From: an uncultured Clostridium sp.
GTDB lineage: Bacteria; Bacillota; Clostridia; Clostridiales; Clostridiaceae
Reading direction: 5' to 3'
Length of the DNA: 64,000 nucleotides
NCBI GenBank assembly: GCA_900540255.1
Contig: UQFE01000006.1
Location: 37,847 to 101,846, forward strand
A model generated the notes under the pieces. It had not been told where the DNA came from and made no database searches. It saw nothing but the letters and a program-made list of their open reading frames with translations. The translations under genes and the position numbers were made by a program. Of the stretch, positions 51,134-60,957 are shown piece by piece; position 1 is the stretch's first letter; every line of letters starts with the position of its first letter.

Positions 51134-51527
51134 AACTCTTCTGTTTAACTGATTTCATTTGCCAACGTCCTTTAGAATCTTGAGTAAAGGTTCCAATTAA
51201 ATAAGTTTTTTCATATGGCTTTTTATAAGTAAAACCATATGCTTCTATTTCAACAGTATTATTTTTTTTAGATATAACTGAAAAAGATTCTACTTCTATA
51301 AGTCTAAGGTCTTTATCCTTCCAATGAGTAAAATAATAATCCAAAGAATAAATAAAATTAGAACATCTAAAAGATACATACATATTTTTTAAGGAGGTTC
51401 CTATAATAATTAATGTTAATAATAAAATACAAGTTATAAGTATTTTTTTATTTCTTTGATGAATACGATTTTTTCTATTGTTTAATTTAATTACATTTTT
51501 ATTTTTTAATGTATGTGTAGTATTCAT
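51132..51527 (-). CDS. Small membrane-anchored hypothetical protein
   Basis: A 131-residue protein: a Lys/Asn/Arg-rich N-terminus (about 1-28), one membrane segment (about 29-48, ILITCILLLTLIIIGTSL) and an outside domain of about 80 residues. That domain contains HWKDKDLRLIEVESFSVISKKNNTVEIEAYGFTYKKPYEKTY and ends KGRWQMKSVKQKS, the shape of a small beta domain. GGAGGTTA fits ATG 51527; a longer in-frame start exists. The TAG stop is contributed partly by repeat copy C. I do not recognise the family. Confidence 0.65.
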   Translation of the reverse strand: MNTTHTLKNKNVIKLNNRKNRIHQRNKKILITCILLLTLIIIGTSLKNMYVSFRCSNFIYSLDYYFTHWKDKDLRLIEVESFSVISKKNNTVEIEAYGFTYKKPYEKTYLIGTFTQDSKGRWQMKSVKQKS

Positions 51528-51683
51528 AAAAATAACCTCCATAAAAATAGTTTTAATATATATTTATATATTACCATAATATGTAAATAAGTAAAGAAAT
51601 ATTGTATATTTAGCACAGCAAACTTATAATTAATATAAAATAAATAAATTTTACAATTAAGATAAAGAAGGAGATTATTAATA

Positions 51684-52082
51684 ATGGATTATTCAAGTTT
51701 AATATTAATGGAAAAGGATAATGAAACAGGATTTGTAACTAAGGAATTAGGAAGCTTTAATGTATCAGAAGGCGCGGAATATATAAAAGGTTTTTATGTT
51801 CAAGGAGATACAGTTTATATAAAGTTCGATACAAATAAAGATGTTCAAGAATGGGAATATTCAGCAATATATGATATGTTTAACTTGGAGTTATTTGAAG
51901 AAGAAGGATTTAAAATAGAAGAAGTTGAGGATGAATATAATCCTACATATTTAGTAAGTTTTAAATATGAAGATAAGCATGAATATATAAGTGAGAAATT
52001 ATCACTTTGTATAGAATTAATAGAAGAAGCAATGGAAAAGGCCTTTAAAGATATTGAAGGTAAAGAAGAAGAATATAAATAG
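51684..52082 (+). CDS. Conserved hypothetical acidic protein (possibly DUF6762-type)
   Basis: A 132-residue soluble protein beginning MDYSSLILMEKDNETGFVTKELGSF, with a long acidic middle (EWEYSAIYDMFNLELFEEEGFKIEEVEDEYNPTYLVSF) and a charged helical end. AAGGAGA precedes the ATG. It lies 36 bp before pepF on the same strand, so the two are probably co-transcribed. It resembles small clostridial proteins annotated DUF6762, from memory. Function unknown. Confidence 0.65.
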   Translation: MDYSSLILMEKDNETGFVTKELGSFNVSEGAEYIKGFYVQGDTVYIKFDTNKDVQEWEYSAIYDMFNLELFEEEGFKIEEVEDEYNPTYLVSFKYEDKHEYISEKLSLCIELIEEAMEKAFKDIEGKEEEYK

Positions 52083-52118
52083 AAAGGAGAAGCCTATAAA
52101 GATAGGTTGTAAATTAAT

Positions 52119-53915
52119 ATGGAAAGTAAGGTTTTGAAGAAAAGAGGGGAAATTCAAGATAAGGATAAATGGGCTGTAAATGAAATTTATTCTTGTGATG
52201 AAGAATGGGAAAGGGAATATAAGGAATTACAAGAAGAAGCTCCTAAATTAAAGAATTTTGAAGGAAAATTAGGAGATGCAAAAGTATTAGAAGAATATTT
52301 TGAGGTAAATGAAAAAATTTCAAGAAAAGCTGAAAAAATATATGTATATGCACATTTAAGAAGTGATGAAGATACTAGTAATACAACATATCAAGCAATG
52401 ATGAATAAGATAGATGCATATATGGCTGAATATGCAACATATACAGCATATGTTGTACCAGAAATATTAGCACTTCCTGATGGAACTATTGAAAAGCTAA
52501 TGAATGAAAATAAGGGATTAGAGCCTTATAAATTCTTGATAGAAAATATATTAAAAGAAAAGCCACATGTATTAGATAAAAAGGAAGAAGAATTATTAGC
52601 TGCAGTATCAGATTGTTTAGATGCTCCATCATCTATTCATAATATTATGACAAATGCAGATATGAAGTTTGGAAATATTAAGGATGAAGATGGAGAAGAA
52701 GTTGAATTAACAGAAGGAAATTATTCTTCATTTATAAAATCAAAAGATAGAAATGTTAGAAAAGCAGCATTTGAAAGATTATTTGGTGAATATAAATCAT
52801 TTGAAAATACATTAGCAACAACATTATCAAGTTCAATAAAAGTATTTAATTTTGGAGCAAAAATAAGAAATTATAATAGTGCATTAGAAGCATCATTAAA
52901 GCCTAATGATATTCCAACAGAAGTTTATACTAATGCAGTTAAAACCATAAATGATAATTTATCATCACTTCATAGATATGTTAAATTGAAAAAGAAACTT
53001 TTAGGATTAGAAGAAATGCATATGTATGATTTATATGTTCCAGTTATAGAAGTTCCAAAGGAACATGTAGAATTTGACAAAGCAGTTGAAATGGCTGTAG
53101 AAGGTTTAAATCCATTAGGAAAAGAATATTTAGATATATTCCAAGGTGGAATAAATGGTGGATGGATAGATAAGTATATAAACAAAGGAAAGCGTGGAGG
53201 AGCGTATTCATGGGGAGGATATGATACTAAGCCATATGTTTTATTAAACTATAATTATGAGCTTAATGATGTATCAACATTAGTGCATGAAATGGGTCAT
53301 TCAATACATTCTTATTATTCAAGAAAAGAACAAAGTTATTATTATGCAGGATATACTTTATTTTGCGCAGAAGTTGCATCAACAACAAATGAAGCATTAT
53401 TAATCCATCATTTAATAAATAAAGAAACTGATAAAAAGAAAAAGCTTTATTTAATAAATCAAGAATTAGAACAAATAAGAACTACAGTATTTAGACAATT
53501 AATGTTTGCTGAATTTGAATTATATACGCATGAAAGTTTTGAAAAGGGACTTCCACTAACAGCACAAGATTATAATGCAAAATGGCATGAGTTAAATGTT
53601 AAATATTTTGGACCAGATATGGTTGTAGATTCAGATATTGATGTTGAATGGTCAAGAATTCCACATTTTTATAGTGATTTTTATGTATATCAATATGCAA
53701 CTGGTTATGCAGCTGCATCAGCATTTGCAAATAGTATTTTAAATGGTGAAAAAGATGCAGTTGAAAAGTATGTTGGATTCTTAAAGAGTGGAGGAAGTGA
53801 TTATCCAATAGAAATTTTAAAGAAGGCAGGAGTAGATATGACTACATCTAAGCCTTTAGAAGCTACAATAAATAGATTTAATGAATTGCTAGATATGTTA
53901 GAGAAAGAAATATAA
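52119..53915 (+). CDS. pepF: Oligoendopeptidase F (M3 metallopeptidase)
   Basis: Cytoplasmic zinc peptidase that cleaves medium-length peptides. The 598-residue protein has the M3B layout: a helical N-terminal lobe starting LKKRGEIQDKDKWAVNEIYSCDEEWE, then KRGGAYSWGGYDTKPYVLLNYN and the zinc motif LVHEMGHSIHSYYS (His390, Glu391, His394). The third ligand Glu is in FCAEVASTTNEALL. The C-terminus has the typical PHFYSDFYVYQYATGYAAASAFA. It follows a small hypothetical gene and is 2 bp from the rhomboid gene, forming an operon of up to four genes. Confidence 0.93.
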   Translation: MESKVLKKRGEIQDKDKWAVNEIYSCDEEWEREYKELQEEAPKLKNFEGKLGDAKVLEEYFEVNEKISRKAEKIYVYAHLRSDEDTSNTTYQAMMNKIDAYMAEYATYTAYVVPEILALPDGTIEKLMNENKGLEPYKFLIENILKEKPHVLDKKEEELLAAVSDCLDAPSSIHNIMTNADMKFGNIKDEDGEEVELTEGNYSSFIKSKDRNVRKAAFERLFGEYKSFENTLATTLSSSIKVFNFGAKIRNYNSALEASLKPNDIPTEVYTNAVKTINDNLSSLHRYVKLKKKLLGLEEMHMYDLYVPVIEVPKEHVEFDKAVEMAVEGLNPLGKEYLDIFQGGINGGWIDKYINKGKRGGAYSWGGYDTKPYVLLNYNYELNDVSTLVHEMGHSIHSYYSRKEQSYYYAGYTLFCAEVASTTNEALLIHHLINKETDKKKKLYLINQELEQIRTTVFRQLMFAEFELYTHESFEKGLPLTAQDYNAKWHELNVKYFGPDMVVDSDIDVEWSRIPHFYSDFYVYQYATGYAAASAFANSILNGEKDAVEKYVGFLKSGGSDYPIEILKKAGVDMTTSKPLEATINRFNELLDMLEKEI

Positions 53916-53917
53916 AT

Positions 53918-54898
53918 ATGAATAAATTAGAAAAGGGATTATTTGAGAATTTAACCCAAAATTCTGGATTTTATATTAAAGATTATTATAGTGAATACTT
54001 AAATTCTAGTAAGTGGATGGCAATACTTGAAAATAATGATTTTGTTTATGCAGTAATAGTATGCAAATATAATGATTGTGATTTTGAGTATGAAGAAGCA
54101 AAGGTGTTTTTAGAAAAAAATTATTTTAAAAAAATATCACTTAATGTTGTAATATATGCAACAAAGGAAGCAGAATCATTTATTAACAAAGGTTTTAATA
54201 AAATAATTTATTCAAAAGACAAAAAACAAGTAGTTTACAGCGATAATAGCTGTAAACCACTTGTTTATATTATTGATAGTCTTACTAAAAATAATAAAAA
54301 AACTAAATACAAAGATAGTTTAATTACAAATATATTAATAGGAATTAATGTATTAATGTATTTAATAACTGCACTTGTATCAAAGAATTTATTAGATATA
54401 AATTCTTTAACACTTTTATCATTTGGAGCTAAATTAAATGTATTAATTGATAGGGGACAAGTATGGAGACTTTTAACATGTGCATTTTTACATGGGGGAT
54501 TGCTTCATATAACATTTAATATGTATGCATTAAAAATTATTGGAGCAGAAGTAGAATATGCTTTTGGAAAGGTTAAATATATTATTATATATTTAATTTC
54601 TGCTATAGGATCTAGTATATTTAGTTATATGTTTAATCCTGCTTCAATAAGTGTTGGAGCTTCAGGAGCAATATTTGGATTGTTTGGAGCAATGATTATT
54701 TTTGGAATTAGAAATAAAAATAAAATAGGAAAAGAATATATAATAAATTTAGCTCAAGTTGTTATTGTAAATATAATAATTGGTATAATATTAAGTAATA
54801 TAGACAACTCAGCACATATGGGAGGATTAGTATTTGGAGCAATTAGTGCTCTTATATTAAAAAGTAAAAAAAATATATTAAATAGAGGAGTGCTTTAA
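53918..54898 (+). CDS. Rhomboid-family intramembrane serine protease
   Basis: A 326-residue protein. The soluble N-terminal domain (about 1-130) is followed by a membrane core of about six to seven helices from residue 136. Rhomboid motifs are the FLHGGLLHITFNMYAL block (HxxxHxxxN-like), catalytic Ser249 in VGASGAIFG and catalytic His300 in DNSAHMGGL. It cleaves within membrane helices of partners, which cannot be predicted here. The N-terminal domain resembles that of Bacillus GluP-type rhomboids in position only. It starts 2 bp after pepF and is followed directly by the YjdF-like gene. Confidence 0.88.
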   Translation: MNKLEKGLFENLTQNSGFYIKDYYSEYLNSSKWMAILENNDFVYAVIVCKYNDCDFEYEEAKVFLEKNYFKKISLNVVIYATKEAESFINKGFNKIIYSKDKKQVVYSDNSCKPLVYIIDSLTKNNKKTKYKDSLITNILIGINVLMYLITALVSKNLLDINSLTLLSFGAKLNVLIDRGQVWRLLTCAFLHGGLLHITFNMYALKIIGAEVEYAFGKVKYIIIYLISAIGSSIFSYMFNPASISVGASGAIFGLFGAMIIFGIRNKNKIGKEYIINLAQVVIVNIIIGIILSNIDNSAHMGGLVFGAISALILKSKKNILNRGVL

Positions 54899-55513
54899 AT
54901 GAAAATGAGTAAAGACAAAGCTCTTATTATAAATTTATTTACAATGGTAGTACTTATTGTTACGGCAATATGTGATTTTATATTTTTTAATGGAGATAAA
55001 CTTTTTAGAGTTGTATTAATGGCAGTTACATTATGGCTTATGTATTTTGTTTATAAAAGGACTTTTTTGAAAAAATCTAGAGTAAGTTTTTATTTGCTTT
55101 TTATATTTATTGTAGGTTCTATGTATTTAGGAAGTATTTTTGAGTTTTATGAAATAATACCAATGTATGATAAGATTTTACATTTGTTATCTGGAGTTGT
55201 AGCTTCAACTATTGGATTTATAATATTTTTACATATAACTAATGGAAAAGGAATGGATATATGTAAAAGTTATGCTCCAGCATTATTTTCAATTATATTT
55301 GCAATATCAGCAGCTGCTGTATGGGAAATATGGGAATTTTCAACAGATCAGTTATTTGGATTTTTATCACAAAATAATAGTTTACATGATACTATGTGGG
55401 ATATTATTTGTGGAAGTATTATAGGAATAGTTTCAAGTATTCCAATTTTTTTATATAGTAAAGGAAAGAAGTTTAGATATATAAAAAAAATAATTGAAGA
55501 AATGCAAAAATAA
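54899..55513 (+). CDS. YjdF/DUF2238-like integral membrane protein
   Basis: A 204-residue protein of about five to six helices. A cluster of conserved-looking polar residues sits near membrane ends: EFYEIIPMYDKILHLLSGV, AAAVWEIWEFSTDQLFG and HDTMWDIICGSIIG. This E..YDK.LH..SG / WEI.E...D / D..WD pattern is that of YjdF (DUF2238) proteins. The role is unknown. The ATG follows the rhomboid stop with no gap and GAGGAG lies just inside the rhomboid gene, so translation is coupled. A strong terminator ends the operon. Confidence 0.72.
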   Translation: MKMSKDKALIINLFTMVVLIVTAICDFIFFNGDKLFRVVLMAVTLWLMYFVYKRTFLKKSRVSFYLLFIFIVGSMYLGSIFEFYEIIPMYDKILHLLSGVVASTIGFIIFLHITNGKGMDICKSYAPALFSIIFAISAAAVWEIWEFSTDQLFGFLSQNNSLHDTMWDIICGSIIGIVSSIPIFLYSKGKKFRYIKKIIEEMQK

Positions 55514-55523
55514 AGAAGTTAAC

Positions 55524-55568
55524 AAAGAGGAAAATAGAGATTTATTTTACTATTTTCCTCTTTTTTTG
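55524..55568 (+). terminator. Terminator ending the pepF-rhomboid-yjdF operon
   Basis: AAAGAGGAAAATAG and CTATTTTCCTCTTT form a perfect 14-bp stem followed by further T residues. Confidence 0.8.
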
Positions 55569-55742
55569 TTTGTATTAAGAAGAAATTAAGGAAAATTATA
55601 AGTAATTGTTAATAAAAAATTAATTTTTTATTAATGAGATGATATATAATAAAGTTATAGAAAATATTAACTAAGAAAAAAATAAAATCCATATTATATT
55701 AAAGTGATATTTAAATATTTTAAAAATGTATATAAAAGGGTA

Positions 55743-55885
55743 ATGAAGTATATAAGCAAAAATGTCAAGTTAAATATATTAAATAAAGCTATATTGTTAT
55801 AACTCTGATGGTGAGTTTAGGTATTTTATGGTTTGTAATATCAATAATGTTAATATTTAAATTTTGTGATATAATACTTAATTAA
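55743..55885 (+). pseudogene. Possible small membrane-protein frame with a frameshift
   Basis: ATG 55743 reads MKYISKNVKLNILNKAILL and stops at 55800. In another frame the sequence continues without a gap as IVITLMVSLGILWFVISIMLIFKFCDIILN to TAA 55885. Together this looks like a basic tail plus one membrane helix, broken by a one-base change around 55790-55800. The ribosome site is weak (AAAGGG). The promoter of the next gene overlaps its 3' end, so chance is a real alternative. This is the only coding hint in the roughly 350 bp between the terminator and the glycosyltransferase gene. Confidence 0.3.
55848..55875 (+). promoter_or_regulatory. Extended -10 promoter of the glycosyltransferase gene
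   Basis: TATAAT (55870-55875) preceded by TGA, with TGTTAA 16 bp upstream (55848-55853); about 45 bp before the ATG. Confidence 0.5.
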
Positions 55886-55919
55886 TTATATAAATTTAAT
55901 TGTTAGGGGGACCTTAATA

Positions 55920-57056
55920 ATGAATATTCTTATTTTATCGGCATCTACAGGAGGAGGGCATATGAGAGCCTCTAAAGCCATAGAAAACTACATGATTCAG
56001 CAAGGCGAAAACATAAATGTAGAAATTGTTGATAGTTTATTGTATATAAGTCCCATTTTGAATAAGACAATAACTTCAGGATATTTATATTTAGCAACTA
56101 AAACTCCAAAGTTATATGGGAAATTATACGATTTAACAAATAAAGAACATAAATTAGCTAATTTTGTAGCAAGATTAAATAATATATTTGCAAATAAGTT
56201 AATGCCATTAATAGAAGATTTTAAGCCAGATGTTATAATAACAACACATCCATTTCCTACAGAAATGGTATCAAGATTGAAAGTTAAGGGTGAAATAAAT
56301 ATACCTTTAATTTGTATAATGACAGATTATGCTCCACATAAGGCTTGGATAAGTAAAGGCATTGATGCTTATATTGTTTCAAATGATGATATGGTAGGAA
56401 AGATGGTTAATGAAGGAGTAAATCTTAAAAATATTTATTCATATGGAATACCTATTGATGAAGTTTTCTTTAAAGAAGAAGAAAAGCAATTAGTTATTGA
56501 AGAATTAGGATTTGATAAAAACTTACCAACTATATTAATGATGGCAGGAAGTTTTGGTGTTAATAATGTATTTGATGTATATGAAAATATAATTGATATT
56601 GATTTAGATTTTCAAATTATATTAGTCACTGGGAAAAATCAAAAGCTATATAATAATTTTGAAAAAATTGTAGGAGATAGTCCTAAAAAAACTAAATTAA
56701 TATACTTTACAGATGAAATTAATAAGTATATGCAGGCTTCTGATATAATAATTACAAAGCCAGGTGGATTAACAGTTACAGAAGCATTAGCATGTAATAT
56801 TCCAATGGCCGTTTTTGATGCTATTCCAGGACAGGAAGAAGAAAATGCTGAGTTTTTATTAAAACATAATATGGCAGTAAGAATAAAGGATGGGCAAAGT
56901 TGTAGGCAGTCTATAATTGAATTATTAAATGATGAAGATAAGCTTGAAGGCATGAAAGCTGCATGTAAATCTTTTGACAAAAATGATTCAAGCAAAAATA
57001 TATTTTTATTAATAAATGAACTTATAGAAAATAATAAATTATTAAGTGATGAATAG
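55920..57056 (+). CDS. UgtP/MGDG-synthase-type glycosyltransferase (GT28)
   Basis: A 378-residue membrane-associated glycosyltransferase. It begins LILSASTGGGHMRASKAI, the glycine-rich donor-side loop of MurG-like enzymes, and has DVIITTHPFPTEMV, CIMTDYAPHKAWISKGIDAYIVSND (typical of MGDG synthases and UgtP) and YGIPIDEVFF. The C-terminal nucleotide-sugar site contains ITKPGGLTVTEALACNIPMAVFDAIPGQEEENAEFL. The usual reaction is transfer of glucose or galactose from UDP-sugar to diacylglycerol, making glycolipids and the lipoteichoic acid anchor. AGGGGGA is the ribosome site. Monocistronic. Sugar and processivity not determinable. Confidence 0.85.
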   Translation: MNILILSASTGGGHMRASKAIENYMIQQGENINVEIVDSLLYISPILNKTITSGYLYLATKTPKLYGKLYDLTNKEHKLANFVARLNNIFANKLMPLIEDFKPDVIITTHPFPTEMVSRLKVKGEINIPLICIMTDYAPHKAWISKGIDAYIVSNDDMVGKMVNEGVNLKNIYSYGIPIDEVFFKEEEKQLVIEELGFDKNLPTILMMAGSFGVNNVFDVYENIIDIDLDFQIILVTGKNQKLYNNFEKIVGDSPKKTKLIYFTDEINKYMQASDIIITKPGGLTVTEALACNIPMAVFDAIPGQEEENAEFLLKHNMAVRIKDGQSCRQSIIELLNDEDKLEGMKAACKSFDKNDSSKNIFLLINELIENNKLLSDE

Positions 57057-57087
57057 GTTTTGTGATTTATGCAAAGCCTTTTTTATT
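57055..57087 (+). terminator. Terminator after the glycosyltransferase gene
   Basis: AGGTTTTG pairs with CAAAGCCT (one G-U) and is followed by TTTTTT. Confidence 0.65.
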
Positions 57088-57239
57088 TTTAAAATTATAC
57101 TTCATTAATTTTGCCAAGTCATTCTGTTTTTTTAGTGAGATAAAATATAATCAAAGTTAAAAAATATAAAAAATGATTATATTTATATGGGAAAAGTAAT
57201 AAAAATAGTGTAGTATTATAAGTGGTAATAAATTTTTAA

Positions 57240-58598
<1,359 letters not shown>

Positions 58599-58607
58599 AT
58601 TATAATA

Positions 58608-58662
58608 AAAAATCAAATTTTCTTATATTATATTTGTTTATAAGAAAATTTGATTTTTTTTT
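58608..58662 (+). terminator. Strong terminator after gdhA
   Basis: AAAATCAAATTTTCTTATA and TATAAGAAAATTTGATTTT form a perfect stem of about 19 bp, followed by T residues. Confidence 0.85.
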
Positions 58663-58852
58663 GAATATTTATTTATAATGTTTGTACTCTAGGAATTTTT
58701 GAAATATAATGCAGTAGTGCAAGTAAAATACTTTGTAATTTTAAATATTAAGGATAATATATAAATAAGCTAATTAATACTACTTTGTAATAATTAAGTT
58801 ATATTTTATGAGCTTTAATTAAATAAATAGATAATAGTTAGTGAAGAAAAAA

Positions 58853-58880
58853 TTGTGTAAAACAAAAAATATGATAAAAT
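58853..58880 (+). promoter_or_regulatory. Candidate promoter of parE-parC
   Basis: TTGTGT (58853-58858), a 16-bp spacer and TAAAAT (58875-58880). A weaker alternative is TTGTAA near 58735 with GATAAT downstream. The remaining intergenic sequence between the gdhA terminator and parE holds no gene or structured RNA that I can see. Confidence 0.4.
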
Positions 58881-58987
58881 TATAAAGATTAATAAAGAAC
58901 ATTAGTTTGATTTTGATATTATAAAATTATATAATTATATCTAAATTATTACTTAAATGTTAATAGGTTATAATTTTGGAGGTTTAT

Positions 58988-60937
58988 ATGAGTAATGAAG
59001 TTAATAGTAAATATGATGTAACAGATTTGACGTCATTAGAAAAGTTAGAACCTGTTAGGATTAGGCCAGGTATGTATATTGGCTCAACAGGAACAAAGGG
59101 GTTGCATCATTGTATATGGGAAATTTTAGATAACTCCATAGATGAAATATCAAATGGATTTGGAAATAAAGCAACTATAATAATAAATAAAGATAAAAGT
59201 GTAACTGTTATAGATAATGGTAGAGGAATTCCCACAGGAATACATCCTATAAAAAAGAAATCAGGAGTAGAAATGGTGTTTACTGAACTACATACTGGTG
59301 GTAAGTTTGATAATAAGAATTATAAAACTTCTGGAGGACTTCATGGAGTTGGTGCTGCTGTTGTTAATGCTTTATCTAAGTGGCTAGAAGTTGAAGTTCA
59401 TCAAAATGGAAAGATATATAAGCAAAGGTTTGAATATGCTTATGATAAAGAATTAAAAAAGGAAATGCCAGGAACACCAGTTACAGCATTAGAAGTTGTA
59501 GGAAAGGCTAATGATACAGGTACAAGGGTTACTTTTAAGCCAGATAGTGAAATATTTTCAACAACAGATTTTAAATTTGATATTATTGATGAAAGATTAC
59601 AAGAGTTAGCATTCCAAAATAGAGGAATAATATTAGAACTTATTGATAATAGAAAAGATGAAGAAATTAAAAAAGAATATTATTCAGAAAGAGGATTACT
59701 TGATTTTATAGATTATTTAAATGAAAGTAAAACGCCTATTCATCAAACACCAATTCTTTTTGAAGGTGAAAGAACAATAAACAATATAAGTATGTATGGA
59801 GAAGTTTGTATGCAATTTACAGATTCTACAACAGAATATATTGCAAGTTATGTAAACAATATTCCTACAACTGAAGCTGGTACTCATGAATCAGGATTTA
59901 AAACTGGAATGACAAGAGCTTTTAAAGAATGGGCAAAAAAATTAGGGCTTGTTAAGGAAAAAGATAAAGAATTTGAAGGCGATGATTTAAGAGAAGGAAT
60001 GACAGCTATTGTTAGAATAAAAATAACAAATGCTGTATTTGAAGGACAAACAAAAACTAAGCTTGGAAGTTCAGAAGCTTATACAATGATGAATGATCTT
60101 GCTTATACTAAGCTTTGTGAGTGGATAGAAGATAATAAAGAGGTTGCAACAAGTCTTATTAATAATGCTCTTGCAGCAGCTCAAAGAAGAGAAAAGATAA
60201 AAAAGATAAATGAAGCTGAAAAGAAAAAAATAGGTAAAGGAACAGCACCATTAGCAGGAAAGGTAGCTGTATGTACATTAAAAGATAATACAGTAAATGA
60301 ATTTATTGTAGTTGAGGGAGATTCAGCAGGAGGTTCGGCAAAGCAAGCCAGAGATAGAAGATTCCAAACTATAATGCCTTCAAAGGGTAAAATAATGAAT
60401 ACTGAAAAACAAAAGCTTGAAAATGTACTAGCCTCAGAAGAACTTAAAATATTTAATACTGCTATAGGAACTGGAACTTTAGAAAATTATAAAGAAGAAG
60501 ATTTAAAATATGATAAGATAATCATTATGAGTGATGCTGATGTAGATGGATTTCATATTAGAACATTATGGATGACATATATTTATAGATATATGAGACC
60601 TTTAATAGCAAATGGTCACCTTTATTTAGCACAACCACCTTTATATAAAGTTTATAAAAATAGTAAAGGTAAAGAAATATCAAAATATGCTTATAGTGAT
60701 GAAGAGTTAGAAAAAGTAAAAAAAGAAATAGGTCGAGGTGCATTAATTCAAAGATATAAAGGATTAGGAGAAATGAATCCAGATCAGCTTTGGGACACAA
60801 CATTAAATCCAGAAACAAGAACTTTATTCCAAGTTACAATAGAAGATGCAGCAAAAGCAGAAAAGATGGTTTCACTTCTTATGGGTGATGTTGTTGAACC
60901 AAGAAAGAATTATATGTATAAATACGCAGAGTTTTAA
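58988..60937 (+). CDS. parE: DNA topoisomerase IV subunit B (ParE)
   Basis: A 649-residue type II topoisomerase ATPase subunit. The GHKL domain has EILDNSIDEISNGFGN, VIDNGRGIPTG and GGLHGVGAAVVNALS. The transducer region follows, then the Toprim domain with VEGDSAGGSAKQARDRRFQ, IIMSDADVDGFHIR and QRYKGLGEMNPDQLWDTTLN near the C-terminus. It is called ParE rather than GyrB because MPSKGKIMNTEKQ and, above all, the adjoining 971-residue A subunit fit clostridial topoisomerase IV. TTGGAGG picks ATG 58988; an in-frame start lies 12 bp earlier. It unlinks replicated chromosomes together with the next gene product. Confidence 0.9.
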   Translation: MSNEVNSKYDVTDLTSLEKLEPVRIRPGMYIGSTGTKGLHHCIWEILDNSIDEISNGFGNKATIIINKDKSVTVIDNGRGIPTGIHPIKKKSGVEMVFTELHTGGKFDNKNYKTSGGLHGVGAAVVNALSKWLEVEVHQNGKIYKQRFEYAYDKELKKEMPGTPVTALEVVGKANDTGTRVTFKPDSEIFSTTDFKFDIIDERLQELAFQNRGIILELIDNRKDEEIKKEYYSERGLLDFIDYLNESKTPIHQTPILFEGERTINNISMYGEVCMQFTDSTTEYIASYVNNIPTTEAGTHESGFKTGMTRAFKEWAKKLGLVKEKDKEFEGDDLREGMTAIVRIKITNAVFEGQTKTKLGSSEAYTMMNDLAYTKLCEWIEDNKEVATSLINNALAAAQRREKIKKINEAEKKKIGKGTAPLAGKVAVCTLKDNTVNEFIVVEGDSAGGSAKQARDRRFQTIMPSKGKIMNTEKQKLENVLASEELKIFNTAIGTGTLENYKEEDLKYDKIIIMSDADVDGFHIRTLWMTYIYRYMRPLIANGHLYLAQPPLYKVYKNSKGKEISKYAYSDEELEKVKKEIGRGALIQRYKGLGEMNPDQLWDTTLNPETRTLFQVTIEDAAKAEKMVSLLMGDVVEPRKNYMYKYAEF

Positions 60938-60957
60938 ATCAAGAAAGGAGATAAGTT

